The translations under genes were made by a program, and so were the position numbers. Source: Nothopassalora personata (taxonomy: Eukaryota > Ascomycota > Dothideomycetes > Mycosphaerellales > Mycosphaerellaceae). Taken from it: a DNA stretch of 64,000 bases. Every line of letters starts with the position of its first letter. Within the stretch, counting starts at the first letter, position 1. Under the pieces are notes generated by a model. The model did not search any database. It was not told where the DNA came from and saw only the letters and a program-made list of their open reading frames with translations. Below are positions 45,533 to 57,893 of this stretch, one piece after another. The stretch covers positions 3,410,001-3,474,000 of the forward strand of contig CM066290.1 of assembly GCA_033816765.1 (NCBI GenBank). The letters are read 5' to 3'.

Positions 45533-46053
45533 GTCATCGCCATCATCCAAAGGCTCCCTCGTCTTAGCCTCAGTCGTACTCTGCCTCCGCGTCCTCCTCA
45601 CCCTACTATAACCATCACCATCATCTTCATATTCCCCTTCCGCTCTCCCCAGCGTCAGATCCCGTCCAGCTTCGTCTTCGTCGTAGCTATTGTCGGATCC
45701 AGAAGAGTCTTCGTCGTCAGAACTGCTGAAGAGGCCGGAGAATTTGCTGGCACTCATGCCGGCACCGAGAGTTCTGAGGCCTGTGACTTCGAAGGCGGCA
45801 TTCCCGTCGGGACTGACTGTAGCGTCGTCGAGGTCGATTTCAGGTGCTTCCTCCGGTAGTTGGTTCGACGTCTCCAATGCGACAGCATCGGCGGCATCCA
45901 AGTCATTCCCGACATTTTGTTCTTGGGAGCGTTCGGCTAGACGTTTTGCTAAAGTCCTCCGGGCTCGGGATGGTGGGATGTTGAGGGGCGCGACGCCCGT
46001 TGTCGTCTTAGCGCCGTCGGGGGAATTCTGTAGTGATACCTGTTAGTGTACGT
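45353..46053 (-). CDS. Acidic protein with poly-Asp run, 3' exon (5' end unresolved)
   Basis: The minus-strand frame runs from an acceptor at about 46,054 (CTAACAG, or 12 bases later CTACAG) to a stop at 45,353. It encodes about 230 residues: a basic helix (PSRARRTLAKRLAERSQE), a Ser/Asp-rich middle, a run of 15 Asp coded by GAT/GAC repeats (around 45,486-45,535), and an acidic tail (EEESSDEEQLVEI). The 5' exon is unclear. A first ATG at 45,901 would give 182 aa without splicing. It lies downstream of the SAPS gene on the same strand and could be an alternative 3' extension of that gene, but a long intron and a weak donor would be needed. Probably nuclear or chaperone-like by composition; function unknown. 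Confidence 0.4.
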
Positions 46054-46866
46054 GGCCCCTAAGACGGACTACTGTGATGACCGCCCTGGAACATGTGGCG
46101 ACGGAAGGGAAGGAGTGTAGACGAGAGGATAGGCGCGACCCGGCATCCAGCAAAACAACCAAGATCGCTAAAGCTTAAAGTGCTGACAACCCCATCATCA
46201 TCATCATCATGACCCGACGACCCCGTCGAATAAGTCCGGCCCTGACTAGCGAGATGTAGTACATGCAATAGTCATGTCGTGTGACCCCCCCCCCCTGCCC
46301 CCCCAAAGAAGAAGCCATGGTCAGGTATCGAAAAGGCTCGGTCCGTTGCTGGGTGGCTGTAACTCAAAAAACAATAATACACCACAGGTTACACTTCGGT
46401 GTCCGTAGAACCCCAGTCGCTTGATGTATCTCTTTCAGGTACATCTTGTAGAAGCAGGGGCACAAAGATAGAGTCGTGATAAGTTGGCGTTGGTCGCAAA
46501 GTCGCGTATTGTTCGTTTGGTGGATGCTGATCATGATGATGTTCTGCATTCAGAGCAACCCACTTTGTCCTTATCCTCGTGTTATTGCTCCTCTGCACCC
46601 ACTCCTGCATCCTCGATCTGCTCTGCCGGAGCATCTGCTTCGGCTTGCTGTACAGCTTCGGCACGTATAGTGCTGGCAGCCTATAGTACAACAGTTGAGC
46701 CATCTTTCGTCTCGGCGCAGTGCCTCATCTCGTGCCAGGGCCATGATATTGATACAACTCTTCCCCTCTCTTCTCTCTTTCTGCAATGTACAATGTATGT
46801 GCATCAGGGCATGTATGGGCAAGGGAAGAAGGGGAAACGCGTCGCGCGGGGCCAATGATAGGTGCC
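46054..46866. other. Gap between acidic-protein frame and SAPS gene
   Basis: Contains a C11-TG-C7 tract (46,285-46,304) and an ATC repeat (46,191-46,210). The 3' untranslated region of the SAPS gene must lie at its right end. Possible 5' exons of the acidic protein lie here but could not be fixed. Confidence 0.4.
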
Positions 46867-49864
46867 TTATCGGTAGTCCATGTCAACATCAAACGAAAGC
46901 TCACCGACCTGTTCGTCTTCCGCAAACGCCGCCCTCCGGTCCCGTTCGCGGACGATAGCCTCATCATCCATCTCTTCGTCGTCGTCGCTGCCGTCGCCGA
47001 AGCCGCTAAGTCCAGAGTTAATCTCGAAGGACTGGCCAACAGATCCTTCCTGCAGCGCCAGAGAATCCTGAGGTGTCGAGTTGTTCCCGAGACCGGCGCT
47101 TGCGAGCGTACTCGATGTGTTTGAAGAGAATCCTCCCGTGCCACCCATGGCTCGCACACCTATCGCGTTCTCCGGTCGTACGCCGCCCAGCACTGCGTTG
47201 TCTTTGTCTCTTGTCTCGGCCAGTGTGCCTTCAACGTACTGCAACCACTCTTCCCTGTTCACTCGATCTCTTATGTTTTGATCCAAAGCCTCAGGCGGAT
47301 GTCTATTTGCAAACTTGACCACCTCTTCCGCTATGAGGGTCAAGTGACCCATGTAACCCAGACGCATCCCCTTGATCTTCTGCGACTCGTCCGAGGACTT
47401 TTGGCCATCCAGAATGCGGTCAGTAATGTCCTTGCCTGACGCGAGTCCAATTTCCGTGAACGATTTGCCATCCTTGAGCTCAACGGATTGGAAAAGATTA
47501 AAAGCAACAGTCCGGTTGTATCCACGGTCCAGGCTGCCGTTGAAAACTTGTTGTACAACATCGTATACCACATTGTGAAGGAAATTATTCCATGGAAACC
47601 GGAAAAAGAAGTCCTGCAGAAGTACGTGAGCTGTCAATATGTTCATTTAGAGATGTTAGACGTTGCACACTTACAAGAATCGTCGGCACGACATGATGCT
47701 CCACGAATTGTATCTTCAGGTAGTCGCCCACCACTGGTCTGCCGTCGAGCTCAGTTTCGTATGCAGCACGCTCGCCATTGATAGAAGCTTCTTGGCCCTG
47801 CAACGTTGCCACGCTCTCGTCAATGTCTTTAGGTTCGGTGAGCTCAGTCTGTGTGACTTGGGTTTCGTTGGACGCTGCATTGTCCTTCTTCGCAAAGTTA
47901 AGCGGCGCAGGTTTCTCTGCAGAGCGCGCCAGCTCTCGTTCGAGTTCTGACGGCCCATCATCGTCTGTAGGATCTTTCAGCAGCTGTAATGAAAGCTGTT
48001 CGGTCAGCAAGCACGTGGGCTTACCCTCGTTTGTAGGCTCCTCGCCAAATTCAGACATAACTGTGTCCTCGTCCACGTCGAGGTTCTCGATCCTGTCGGT
48101 GACTCCAGCAGTTGTAGGTGAGTCTGCAGCTTGTGTGGGAGGCGGGTCGAAAGGCAGTCCTGGCTTTTTGGGTGAAGGCGGCTTGTTAGGTGATAACGGG
48201 CTAGGCATGGCATCTGCATCGATGGGCGATCGGTTGTCAAATGATGTGGGTTTGGGCTTCTCGACCCTTTCGAGCATAGGAAGGCCTCCGTGTGTGCGTT
48301 GGTCGATCTTCTCGTTGAGATCATCGAAAGTTACCTCGTCGGGAAGCTCATCCGCCGAGTCTGGTGCATTGACTTTCTCGAATCCGTCCTCGTCGGAAGC
48401 GTTTTGGATCTCTAAGCGGCGATCCTCCTCCCTCTCAGCCATGTCTTCCTCTGTCGGCCGCTCGGCGTGATGGAAACCATGTGAATCGACAGAGCTGCCA
48501 AACTCGTCGTGACTAGGGCTTGTAGGTGCCTTTGGAGTGGCCAGTTGGCCTTCTGCTTTTAGACGTTCTCGTTCGACGTCTCGCCTTTTGACCTCCACTT
48601 CTGCGCCACGCTCGTTCAAAAGTCCCATATTACTACAGTGCAGCAATTCTGCCATGAGTTCACAAGTCTTGAAGCGATCAAAGCCCAGGGGTTCAATACT
48701 CCCGCCGAACGCTACCTTCAGATCCTTTTTCTTCGAAGAGGGTGCACGAATCAAGTGCATGAAGTTTGGAACATTCTCTGCGAATAGTCGCAGGAGAGCG
48801 CCAAGGTAAATCGGATCAGAAGTCTTCGGTTCCGGTCCAACGTGGTTGTCAAGATCATAGTCAGAGTTGTTTTTTCGAATGACTTCAATGATGATGCCAA
48901 CTCCTACAGTCAAAGGGTTACCGCCCTTCAGCATCTCAGCAATCAAGGATTTGATGCACTGCCCCGAGACCAGCTCTCGCGTGAGCTCATTCGGACCAAT
49001 GACTGACTGATCTTGCGTGGTGGCGTTCGCAGAAATTGTGATGATGGCCTTGAGGAAATCGCCAGCCGAAGTTTGCGTGGCTGACGAATGATTCGATGAA
49101 AGATAGTTTAGTAGTAGAGGGATCAAGCCTTGGGTCTGCAGCCAGTCGACGATGCCTTGACCACCTTCGTGCTTTTCCAGGGAGATTATCTTGAGAAGAA
49201 GGTCCATAACCATCGGGCAATCAACGTGCTGTAGCATCGCAGGCACAATGCCGTCCAAGGACTTGAAGAACGCCAGCATGTCTTCAGTCTTCTTATCCAG
49301 TAGTGCCTCATTGACTTTCGTGAAGTAGCTCGCCTGTAGAGGATCCAGAGGCGCGGGCCGTCGCAGATACTGCCAAAACTCCTGCAGTTGTTCGCGCTGC
49401 TCTAGCAAAGCCTCTGTTATGCTCCAAACCTCGGAGGAGAGCACTTCGCATGCTACGTAAGCATATTTCTTTCGCTGCGCTTCTCGCTTTTCCTGTTCCG
49501 TCTCGCCGTCATCGTTCTTTTTCACTGACTGCGAGCGCGCGCGAGCCTTGCCTTTGCCAAAGAAGGATATGCCAGGGGACTTTGGGCCTTCATCCGTCTT
49601 CTCATTCGGCATCTTTACCTCGTTGTCCTTTTCGGGAGTGCCTTCGGCTGCCTCTGCCTCGGAAGATGCATCTGCCACGACATAGTTCAGTAGCTTATGC
49701 AGCACTGCGTCGTCGCGCAGGAACTCGACGAGCTTGCTGTTCTGTTGCTTCAGCTCCTGGATCAGGTCGCTTTCGTCCAGTAGCTCTTCCACCGTCACGC
49801 CTTCCTTGTCGAGGATGCTGTCGAGGGTGGAGATGTTGGCATAGCCGCCAAAGCGCCAGAACAT
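46867..49864 (-). CDS. SAPS family protein, Sit4/PP6 phosphatase regulatory subunit
   Basis: Two exons: 49,864-47,675 and 47,613-46,867, with a 61-nt intron (GTAAGT ... CTGCAG); 978 aa in frame. The N-terminus (MFWRFGGYANISTLDSILD, then LLDESDLIQELKQQNSKL) is the hallmark of SAPS proteins (yeast Sap155/185/190, fission yeast Ekc1, human PP6R1-3). These bind the Sit4/PP6 catalytic subunit and direct it in cell-cycle and nutrient signalling in the cytoplasm. The intron splits the conserved VPTIL|DFFFRFPWNNFLHNVVYDVV. A long low-complexity insert (about residues 440-690, Pro/Ser/Asp rich) separates the helical-repeat halves, as is common in fungi. An alternative acceptor nearer the donor breaks the frame. 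The tail is acidic and ends FDVDMDYR. Confidence 0.92.
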
Positions 49865-50663
49865 GGTGGGCTATGGCTGTCTGTGTCTACTGGTCGTTCT
49901 GTTCTGTGCGAGACAAGCGCCGTGGTGTTGAACCTACGTGATGCCCTCTGTCGCCAGTCTCGTCGCGGGCTGTTCAGCGGTGTCGGGGTTGGTAGGTATC
50001 ATGCGTCGTATGTCGTATGGTCGTAAAGGTGGTGTGCATGTGCGTGTGCATGTGCGTGTGCATGTGCGTGTGCATGTGCTGTCGAGCCGTGCACGAGAGT
50101 CGCGTGGGAGTGAGTAGTGGAGATCGAGGGTCTTGGGAGAATCAATGCTGCGCGGTGCTGGTGGATGCTCGAAACGACGTCGCGTGCTCCCGAGCAGCCT
50201 GAGCTGTCCGCAAAGCAGGTCTACAAGAGAGTGCAACTCTTACCACGAATAATTCCTGCCATCTACGGATCGTTGCTGCAACACTCTACCATGTTATTAC
50301 CGAACAGCCATGCACGTTCCCACTTTCCAACTGCCGAGCAACAACGCCTTCCACAGTTCCTGTTGGCTGCAGCCTTGGGCGGAGTTTCTCCCTTGCCGAT
50401 CGGATATCCGCATCTACTGTACGTATCTTACACACGTCATGTGCCTGGCAGTCTCGTGCTCCCAATACATCACGCCCTCGAGTATTCACATGCGGAAAGT
50501 GATTGCAATGATGATGCATACGAAGCTTCCTTCCGCATTTCGTTCCCCTGTCGTTGTGATGCTACAATAAATCCCCACAAGGCATGAACTTCTACATGGC
50601 TATCGTGGTATCATACGCTCATACGAATCGTTCAAATCGCCTGCTTCAGACAACACTCTCACC
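49865..50663. other. Gap with GT-rich minisatellite
   Basis: About 800 bp between the SAPS start and the stop of the next gene. Apart from the repeat at 50,034-50,080 nothing is supported. Confidence 0.5.
50034..50080. repeat. Minisatellite, 12-bp unit about four copies
   Basis: The unit GTGCATGTGCGT repeats in tandem. It lies about 200 bp upstream of the SAPS start codon, within its likely promoter. Confidence 0.9.
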
Positions 50664-51518
50664 TCAACTCCGCTCGGCCCTCCTCTCGACCTCATCCTGC
50701 AGCCCAGCCATCTGCGCTTCCGCGTACCCAGGAGGAGGCTCATCCGGCGTCTCCTGCGGCTTGGGGGAGCCCGCCTCATCACCGTTAACGCCAACTCCAC
50801 TATCCCGCAACTGCTGACTCCGCTGCTGATGTTGTGTCTGCGCAATGACCGCTGCATTCGCCGTCGGAGGTATCAAAGGTCCATCACTCTCTTCGCTATA
50901 CGCCGGCAGATCGTCCAGATTGACATTCGAGACGTCCATGCGATTGATCGCCTGCGAGTCGTTCCCATCCATATTGGACACGTCGACAGCCTGCAGCAAT
51001 CTCTCTCGTATCCTCTCGTATGAGGTGTGGAAGTCCGAGACGCCAGCATCTCGAAGAGTGAACTTCAGCTCGAGGATGCCTGCGCTAGAGGGTATTCCGC
51101 CGCCCGGCGTCGGTCGGAGTGTAGCGTTCCACGTATTTGCGCTGAACCACGGTAACGAGACGTGTGCGTCTTGGAGGTTGAGTATCGGGACGGCAAAGCT
51201 CTTGAACTGCTCGGTCGGCTTATCGGGCAGGTATATTATCCTTCGATTCGTGATGTAGAGTGATCCATTTGTATGCGAGAGGCTGTATGGCTGTGCTTGT
51301 CGGCCTGGGTAGTGTTTCGGCGTGCTGAGGTCGAAGCCTATTCTCTTGCCGGGCGCAACGAATACGACCTGTTCGCTGGGTAGTGGTGTGAAAGGTGGGT
51401 TGGTCGTGGGTGAGAGCATCACCCAACTGCGAATGCGTGAGCAATAACGTTCTCGACGTCTTTCTGGGCCGTCTTCTGGTAACGCGACTGCCTGGCGTGA
51501 CACGGTGTTGAAAGCCAT
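50664..51518 (-). CDS. WBP2-like protein with GRAM/PH-type domain and PY motif
   Basis: Unspliced, the frame gives 284 aa. Residues about 30-170 follow the WW-domain-binding protein 2 pattern: SWVMLSPTTNPPFTPLP, NGSLYITNRRIIYLPDKP, then LPWFSANTWNATLRP. The tail carries LDDLPAYSEE and DEPPPGYAEAQ, PY motifs that bind WW domains such as those of Rsp5/Nedd4 ligases. A 75-nt stretch at 51,427-51,501 could be an intron (GTCACG ... GCTCAC ... TCGCAG); removing it keeps the frame, joins MAFNTV to WVMLSP and gives 259 aa. This shorter form fits the family better, though its donor is weak. Role: probable adaptor in ubiquitin-dependent trafficking. Confidence 0.75.
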   Translation of the reverse strand: MAFNTVSRQAVALPEDGPERRRERYCSRIRSWVMLSPTTNPPFTPLPSEQVVFVAPGKRIGFDLSTPKHYPGRQAQPYSLSHTNGSLYITNRRIIYLPDKPTEQFKSFAVPILNLQDAHVSLPWFSANTWNATLRPTPGGGIPSSAGILELKFTLRDAGVSDFHTSYERIRERLLQAVDVSNMDGNDSQAINRMDVSNVNLDDLPAYSEESDGPLIPPTANAAVIAQTQHQQRSQQLRDSGVGVNGDEAGSPKPQETPDEPPPGYAEAQMAGLQDEVERRAERS

Positions 51519-52030
51519 GGCAAAGACCAGGTGACGACTTACTTGATAGACATATTGGACTTCCTTATACCTGCGGTTTCGACTGACTCGACGCTGCCTT
51601 TGTCTCCTATGGCCCGCAGTATTGGGAGTCCCGTAGGCGTAGGGTGAGTCTCAGAAAGCGTAGCCAGCAACAAGGGTTGCCAGGTTGAGCTGTAGCTGTC
51701 CGCGTGCATGCACTGTCACCCGCACAACCAATCGTCTGTGGTCGCTTGGTGGTTCATGCACGGTACGGATCTTTCCGGTGTAGTACCGAGTTTCGGTGAA
51801 TCTGCGCAATCGGATCTGTCGTTTGCGATGGCTCGTGAAAGTTGACGGCGCCTTTATTCAGTAGCCGCGAAGCCCGCGATATGCGAGGTGGCGTAATGAG
51901 TAATCACGGCAGTCTTGACGTCAAGGCTTCCGGGCTTCGGCTTCGGCCCGCGTGGCACTTACCACCGAATCAACACGCTGGCTTCGTCTATGTGCCGCTA
52001 GGCTAGAATCTCCGTACACATCCCCGCAAC
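51519..52030. other. Gap upstream of WBP2-like gene
   Basis: Promoter of the WBP2-like gene and 3' region of the Trm732-like gene. No repeat or RNA gene seen. Confidence 0.4.
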
Positions 52031-55000
52031 TCATGCCTGCGCGACATCTCTAGCCAAGCTGCCCACCATCTGTACCTTATGCAAGACAGACCCGGCAAGA
52101 ATGCGCTGGATCTCCCAGCGCCACAAGCTATTGACACCACTCCTCTCAAGTTCAAGACTGTACTCGCACAACCTCCGCCTGAGCTGCGAAGGTCTGGTTG
52201 GCAAATGCACTTCACGCCTCGCCAGACCTAGGAGAACTTCAGCACCATACACGACTCTTAATCCCATAGTGAAAGTATCGGCGTCACTGCTCCAACCAAG
52301 CGGTCCGTCCGGATTATTCTCAGCATGTGCTTGGAGGGCATCGAAACCTGTCTCGACCCATGTTGCGAGAGTTGTGATTTTTTGCTTCGAGATGGCCGAA
52401 GGGGAGAGGTGAGTGAGGACTTGACTCCATGTGCGCACTTCTTTGGCATCATCGATATAGAGGTTCTGCTTTTCTTCGGCGAATAACGCTGTGTCGGTTC
52501 GAGACGCTAGTTGGAGGTGTTCTGTCACAGGGAGTGGTAATTCATTCGCAGGCCAGTCAAAGGCACGCTGCAACGCTTTCGTAGATAGTTCTTGGCTCGT
52601 GTTCCACCGCTTTGTGCAGAAGGCGAGAAGTTCTTGGCTAGCGGTGATTGGTTCATGCTCGGTCTCTGACGCTGAGAGGCCTACAGAAAGAATTCGCTGG
52701 GTGATGCGAGCAGCTGACAGACGTATTTCCTCGTCGTCATCATTCAGAAGATCGTACACGGCGATAATAATGTTCAGCAGTGACGATTGCAGGCCCGGCG
52801 TGCTCTGCAGAGTTCGCCATAAGTGACGACTCCGACCGAGAGCATTCGTAGCGGCTTCGCGAGTGTGAGCTCCATGGCCGGAGATGGCTCTTGCACAATC
52901 GCTGACCCAACTCCTTATGTCGACTTCCAGTTCAGCGCTACTGGATATCACGGAGTTTCTCTCCAACTGCACGGCGCGGTATTCCAGGCCTAAGTCTGCG
53001 TACCTTCGGTTGCAACCCTGTGTAGAGAGGTAATCTCTCGAGCTCGTAAACAAGATTTCAGCGTCAAGTGCTTCGTGATGAGGGCCGGCATGAATGGATA
53101 GCAGCACATCAAGGGCTTCGCACTGCAGCTCCATATCCGGGAAGATCTTCACGATACTCTGACACATCTGTGTGGCAAAAAGTGCCATAGCCGTGTCGAA
53201 GTTCGTCTGCTCAGCTCTTAAGGCTCGCAGGAAGTCTTTGCAAGCGTCCGCGTCGGTGTGAGCGAGCTGTACGACTTGTCGTACACAGGCTGCGATGTGA
53301 CCTTCGTTGGCGAGATCAATCAAAGGTATCTGCTGCGCCATGAACCGCGCAGTAGCTTGACGCATGACCGCAGCACTTGGGTCGGAAAGACATTGACTTA
53401 GAAGCGTTTGGAACACTGTTGCAGCAGTCGGACTAGCAAGATCCTCAGTTGACCAAAGATCGAAAATTTCGCGCTGAACGTCCAGCCGTTCTTCCTTCCC
53501 ACGACCGCAAAGTTCCAGCAGCGTGTGTGTAAGCTCTCTCATCAAGTCGATCAAAGCTGCTTGTACGACAGGGTGTCGAACAGCCAACCATCGGAGATGA
53601 CCACGACATCCCCCGAAAATAGCACGACACGTTCCACTTCGGTGAGGTTTGCAATCTGCTTCGACTCGGATACCCTCCAAGGTACACTTCTCGCATCGAA
53701 GTGCGGCCATGCGTATAACATACTTCGCTCTCAGAAGGATCCCGTGCACGTAGTTCTGGTTGGCGTCGCGGGCGGTGTCGCAGTCATCGCCATAGGTTTG
53801 GCACAACAATTCTTGGACCCCAGTGATCCCCGCAACAAGACCCATATTAAGCATAACAGATGTCCACGTTCGCGCCGCTTTGTCCCTCATATGCCAACTC
53901 GTACTCGAGGTCAGGGGTCGAAGGGTTTGTATAATCTCCCCGAATCTTGCGCGAGGTATCTTGATGTGCTGTAAAAGTTGCAGCGCTGCAAAGACACCTT
54001 CGTACCGTGTGTCGCTGCCGGCAATTTTAGATCCAGATTGAGGCAGCAATTTGAATACAGTATCAAGTAGTGCTGGATATTGCTCCATGGGAATGGTTCT
54101 ACCCGATCGGAAATCGTCATCGAAGTGCGACTGGTCTGTTTTCAGAATGCGGTCGACAACTGCGCGGAACAGCATAAGACCACAATTCCGAATCGCCCAG
54201 ACTTCTGAGCGCAGCGAGTCAACAGCAAGCTGGAAGGCGACAGCAATATAGGGTTCGGACTGCTCGCCAAGTCTGGAGTTCTTCAGTATATCTTTGAGAC
54301 AGTTCATAGCATGTACCTGGGCCAAGCTGCCTTCCTCTGCGGCAACTGGATCGACATCCTGGCGTGAGATAGCTTCCAAGTCTGCAACCGCTCGGGACAA
54401 GAGTATATGACTGCTGTCGGCGATAAGAATGCCACACAGCAAGGATGGTAGACCAGCCGAGCGTCGCGTGTTGATGGTGACATTCCTTCGCAGCATATCG
54501 AGCACCTTCAGGTACCACGTGTCGAGCAGCAAATCTCCGTCTATCTTCATATATCTGCATTGCGTGCAGCATGAAACCCATGACTGAGCGACCGTCGAAA
54601 CTGCGCCCCGATGGCGCAACTCCACGAGCTGTGTAAAGCACAAATTGCTTAGCCTTTGCGTCAGATCCCGATCAGCAGGTTCACGATTAGAGGATTGCAC
54701 AGCGACAAGTGCGGACAGCAGAAGACTGGCCTCTTTCAGTGCTCTCCAGCAATAGCTTAGCGTTTCTTTGGTGGAGTCGTTGAGTTCGTCTTGCTCTTCC
54801 AGCGCATACCCTTCTGGTGCATCATTGCATAGAACAGGCTTCACGACATGCCACACGTCGCCTAGCAATCGCAATAGCCTTTCTCTTATCGCTATTGGAG
54901 CAGTGTCATCACGTACGAGAACGTATCTCAGACTGATCAGGATGCCATGCAGAGGATACCGATTGACAGCTTCGAGTAGGCTCTGGCGAGCTATCTCGAG

Positions 55001-56926
55001 CATCTTCTCTAGTTGGCCGACGAGGTCGTGGACAATCCGCATTTCGAATTCAGTCGTTGAACAGGACTGTGATGTGCTGAAGCGCAATGCATAGATGCGG
55101 GCCACACCATCGGCGTGATCAGCTCGACCGGTACGCAGCATGTCCGCTTCTGCCCGGCGCAAAGCATCGCCCAGCTCGAGGGAGACAGAGTCCTGTAGAT
55201 CCAGGATCGCGATTGCTGCTTGCCTCACATCGTCAAAAGGATCTATGGCAAGATCAAGCAATAACCTTTGAAGGCCATTTGTCAATACAGTAATGGTGAA
55301 GGGCCATTTCGATTCGCCCTGGGCAGTCCTCGACCATACGGCAGGTGGAATCGTGCCGTCTAGGCCAGATCGAGCCAATATTGTGAAGCACTTCAATGCT
55401 GATATGTGTCTTTGGTAGCTGGCTGTAGGACGAAGCTCCCAGTTGATGAAACGCAGCGCCCAGTGAAGGAAGTCCTTGTGTGCTTGTAGGGAATGCGATA
55501 CTTCGCACATTGCGGTTCTATTGTTCGCGCTCTCGTCGTTGTGCTTCCGTCGTGCAAGGACCGCGGTTATAGCCCGCAGCCGATCAATCAGTCGCTGGAA
55601 AGCACTGAAGACACCACTGCGGAAGTCAGCGTCCACGTCCGCGAACATAGACCGGAAAGCTCGTTTGATGTGCATCAAAGCCTTGTTGGAAAGTGGTCGC
55701 GTAGCAGAATGAGAAGTGGTCAGGAGGGAAAGGCCCGTGAGTCGAGCAGACCGAGACCTCTGGATGAGCAATTCTCCCATCCATCGAATTGGTATCCGTA
55801 TTGGCTGGAAGGGCTGCGAGAAGTCATTTTCGTCTGTCTCCACGACCAGGCCAAGTTCCTTGCCAGTCTGTAGAGTCGCAAACAACAAATCTTCCTGAGC
55901 CTCAGCTCGCGCCAGTCGCGCACCGCCACTCAAGGCTGCCTCGGTCGACCAGAATCCTTGGGCTTTCAGGAAGGACACGAAGTCGGCGAAAGACCGCTTA
56001 AAGAGTACCGGCAGGATGTGAGCTCGTAGATCGTCTATGCTAACTGAACCTTTGGTCAAGGTGTTTTGCAGAGGTGCCACCCATATAGGCTGTCGCTGAT
56101 CCTCAGACCCCGGCCCTATCTGAGCGAATGTCCCATCCTGGCGAAACTTATCCAACACGATAGCCACGAGTTGAGATATCGATGATCCGAAATCGCCGCT
56201 GCTCAGCCATTTGAAGAGTGCCTCTAGAAAGCAGCAGAACTTCTCATCCAAATTCAAGTCTCGCATCTCGTGATCGGGTCTGCCAGGGAATGGATCAAGC
56301 ACATCTTTCAAGGTCGCGATGTTCTTGTGCAAAAGCTGACCGAGCAGCTGAGCACCAGCTTTCGCCGCATGAGGAGCCTGGTAGTCCGTCAAACAGTGCA
56401 CAAGCCTGAGCAGAGCAGTCTCCTTGAGGTAATCGATCTCTGGTCCCTCTTTCAAGCGCAACACCGTGGTCAAAGTGGCCAACAGTTGCTTAGAGGACTT
56501 AGGCTTAGCGCTCTGTGCGTGTTTCAGGTACAAGTCAAAAGCACGATCCCATACTTGATTGATCCTTCTAGGCTGTTGTAAGTCAGGACAAGAAGAGACG
56601 AGGTATTGGTCGATCAAGCAGCAAAGCGTGTTCCAAGCAGCCACGCGGTGAGGGGCACTTAGTCCAGGTGCGCTGCTCGTGGCGAAGACATGATCCAGCA
56701 AATCATTGAAGTCACTACTTACCCATCAGCCGACTGCTGACTGGATTCTGCGCGGTCGCAGTGAGATCCTACGCCAAAGCAAATAGTATAGTCCTTACTT
56801 GATGGTGTTGGTGGCAGAAGTCTCGTTGGGTATGAGCGTGCGCGACGACTTCGATATCTGCTTCAGCCGTTCTTCAGGCAGAACACTGCCATTGCTGGCA
56901 TACACGCCATTCGCCGTGACAGACAT
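52031..56926 (-). CDS. TRM732: Trm732/THADA family protein (DUF2428), tRNA 2'-O-methylation partner
   Basis: Two exons: 56,926-56,799 and 56,714-52,031, with an 84-nt intron (GTAAGG ... GCTGATG ... GTAG); 1603 aa in frame. The start MSVTANGVYASNGSVLPEER is the first ATG in this frame. The protein is a long alpha-helical repeat (HEAT/ARM-like). The DUF2428 core is recognisable: RRSAGLPSLLCGIL near residue 800, QVHAMNCLKDIL, and WAIRNCGLMLFRAVVD near 880. Yeast Trm732 pairs with Trm7 to methylate C32 of certain tRNAs in the cytoplasm. A short in-frame Arg/Cys-rich stretch around 53,600-53,690 looks less conserved and could be a retained intron. The gene is head to head with TIM23, starts 236 bp apart. 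Confidence 0.87.
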
Positions 56927-57162
56927 GACATGCCTGTAGTGTTGATATCTAATGGTGAGGTTGATGTACGTGGAAGATTTTGAAGAACAGCCACAGCTGT
57001 CAAACGCCACGCCACGGTCCGAGACGCCGAAGACCGGAACGTTCCCGTGAAACTCCCTGACGATGAACTTTTTATCTCAACATCATTACCCTCTCCCACG
57101 GCGCCCACCACGACCACCTCACCCTCCCACTACCATCCTTCCGATATAGCCTCGCCGCCAAG
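56927..57162. promoter_or_regulatory. Divergent promoter TRM732/TIM23
   Basis: 236 bp between two divergent start codons must hold both promoters. TC- and CCACC-rich sequence precedes the TIM23 start. No clear TATA box. Confidence 0.6.
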
Positions 57163-57893
57163 ATGGGGATCTGGGACGCTTTCACCGGCAAGAAGTCACA
57201 ACCCGCACCAGAAGCAACGCCCGAAGGCTTCGTCTCCTCGCCCGAAGGCATCGCCGTCCAACCCACCTTCGACGCGCCCACCTCCGAAGACATCGGCTCC
57301 TTCATCTCCCAACCAGGCGCCTTCGACCCAGCAGCACTGCACCCTCTCGCAGGCCTCAACAAAGACACCCTAGACTACCTCACCCTCGACGACGACGTCC
57401 TCTCAGATCTGCCCGGTAGCCGGTCACTACTCCCGTCGCGAGGATGGTCAGATGATCTCTGCTACGGAACGGGAGTCACATACCTGTCTGCGCTCTTGAT
57501 AGGTGGATCATGGGGTCTGGCAGAAGGGCTTAGAAAAGTGCCTAGCGATGCGCCGCCCAGACTGCGGTTGAACTCGGCGCTGAACTCGATTACGCGGAGG
57601 GGACCGTTCTTGGGAAATTCAGCGGGCGTGGTGGCGATGATGTATAATGGCGTGAACAGTACGATAGGGTACTACAGAGGGAAACATGATGCTCTCAACA
57701 GTATTGCAGCGGGAGGGATTAGTGGTTTCATTTTCAAGAGTTCGAGGGGTGTGAGGCCGGCTATGATTTCGAGTGGGATTGTGGCGAGTATTGCGGGTGC
57801 TTGGGCGGTAAGTCTTAGATTCGCAAGAGTTTGGTGGAGAGACGATGCTAACGTTCATCTAAGCTAACACGAAAGGTCGTGTTTGACGAGTGA
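57163..57893 (+). CDS. TIM23: Mitochondrial import channel subunit Tim23
   Basis: Two exons: 57,163-57,807 and 57,876-57,893, with a 68-nt intron (GTAAGT ... GCTAAC ... AAAG); 220 aa, close to the 222 of yeast Tim23. The first 95 residues are the hydrophilic intermembrane-space part that binds presequences. The rest is the Tim17/Tim22/Tim23 domain with four membrane segments: GTGVTYLSALLIGGSWGLAE, ITRRGPFLGNSAGVVAMMYN, a third around HDALNSIAAGGISGFIFKSS, and a fourth ending IAGAWAVVFDE. Without the tiny last exon the frame would run into a spurious Arg/Trp-rich tail. It forms the TIM23 channel in the inner membrane. Confidence 0.95.

Noticed and set aside
48001..48045. Extra intron in the SAPS gene (GTAAGC ... 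TTACAG)
   Set aside because: Removal of the 41 bases breaks the frame, while reading through keeps it open.
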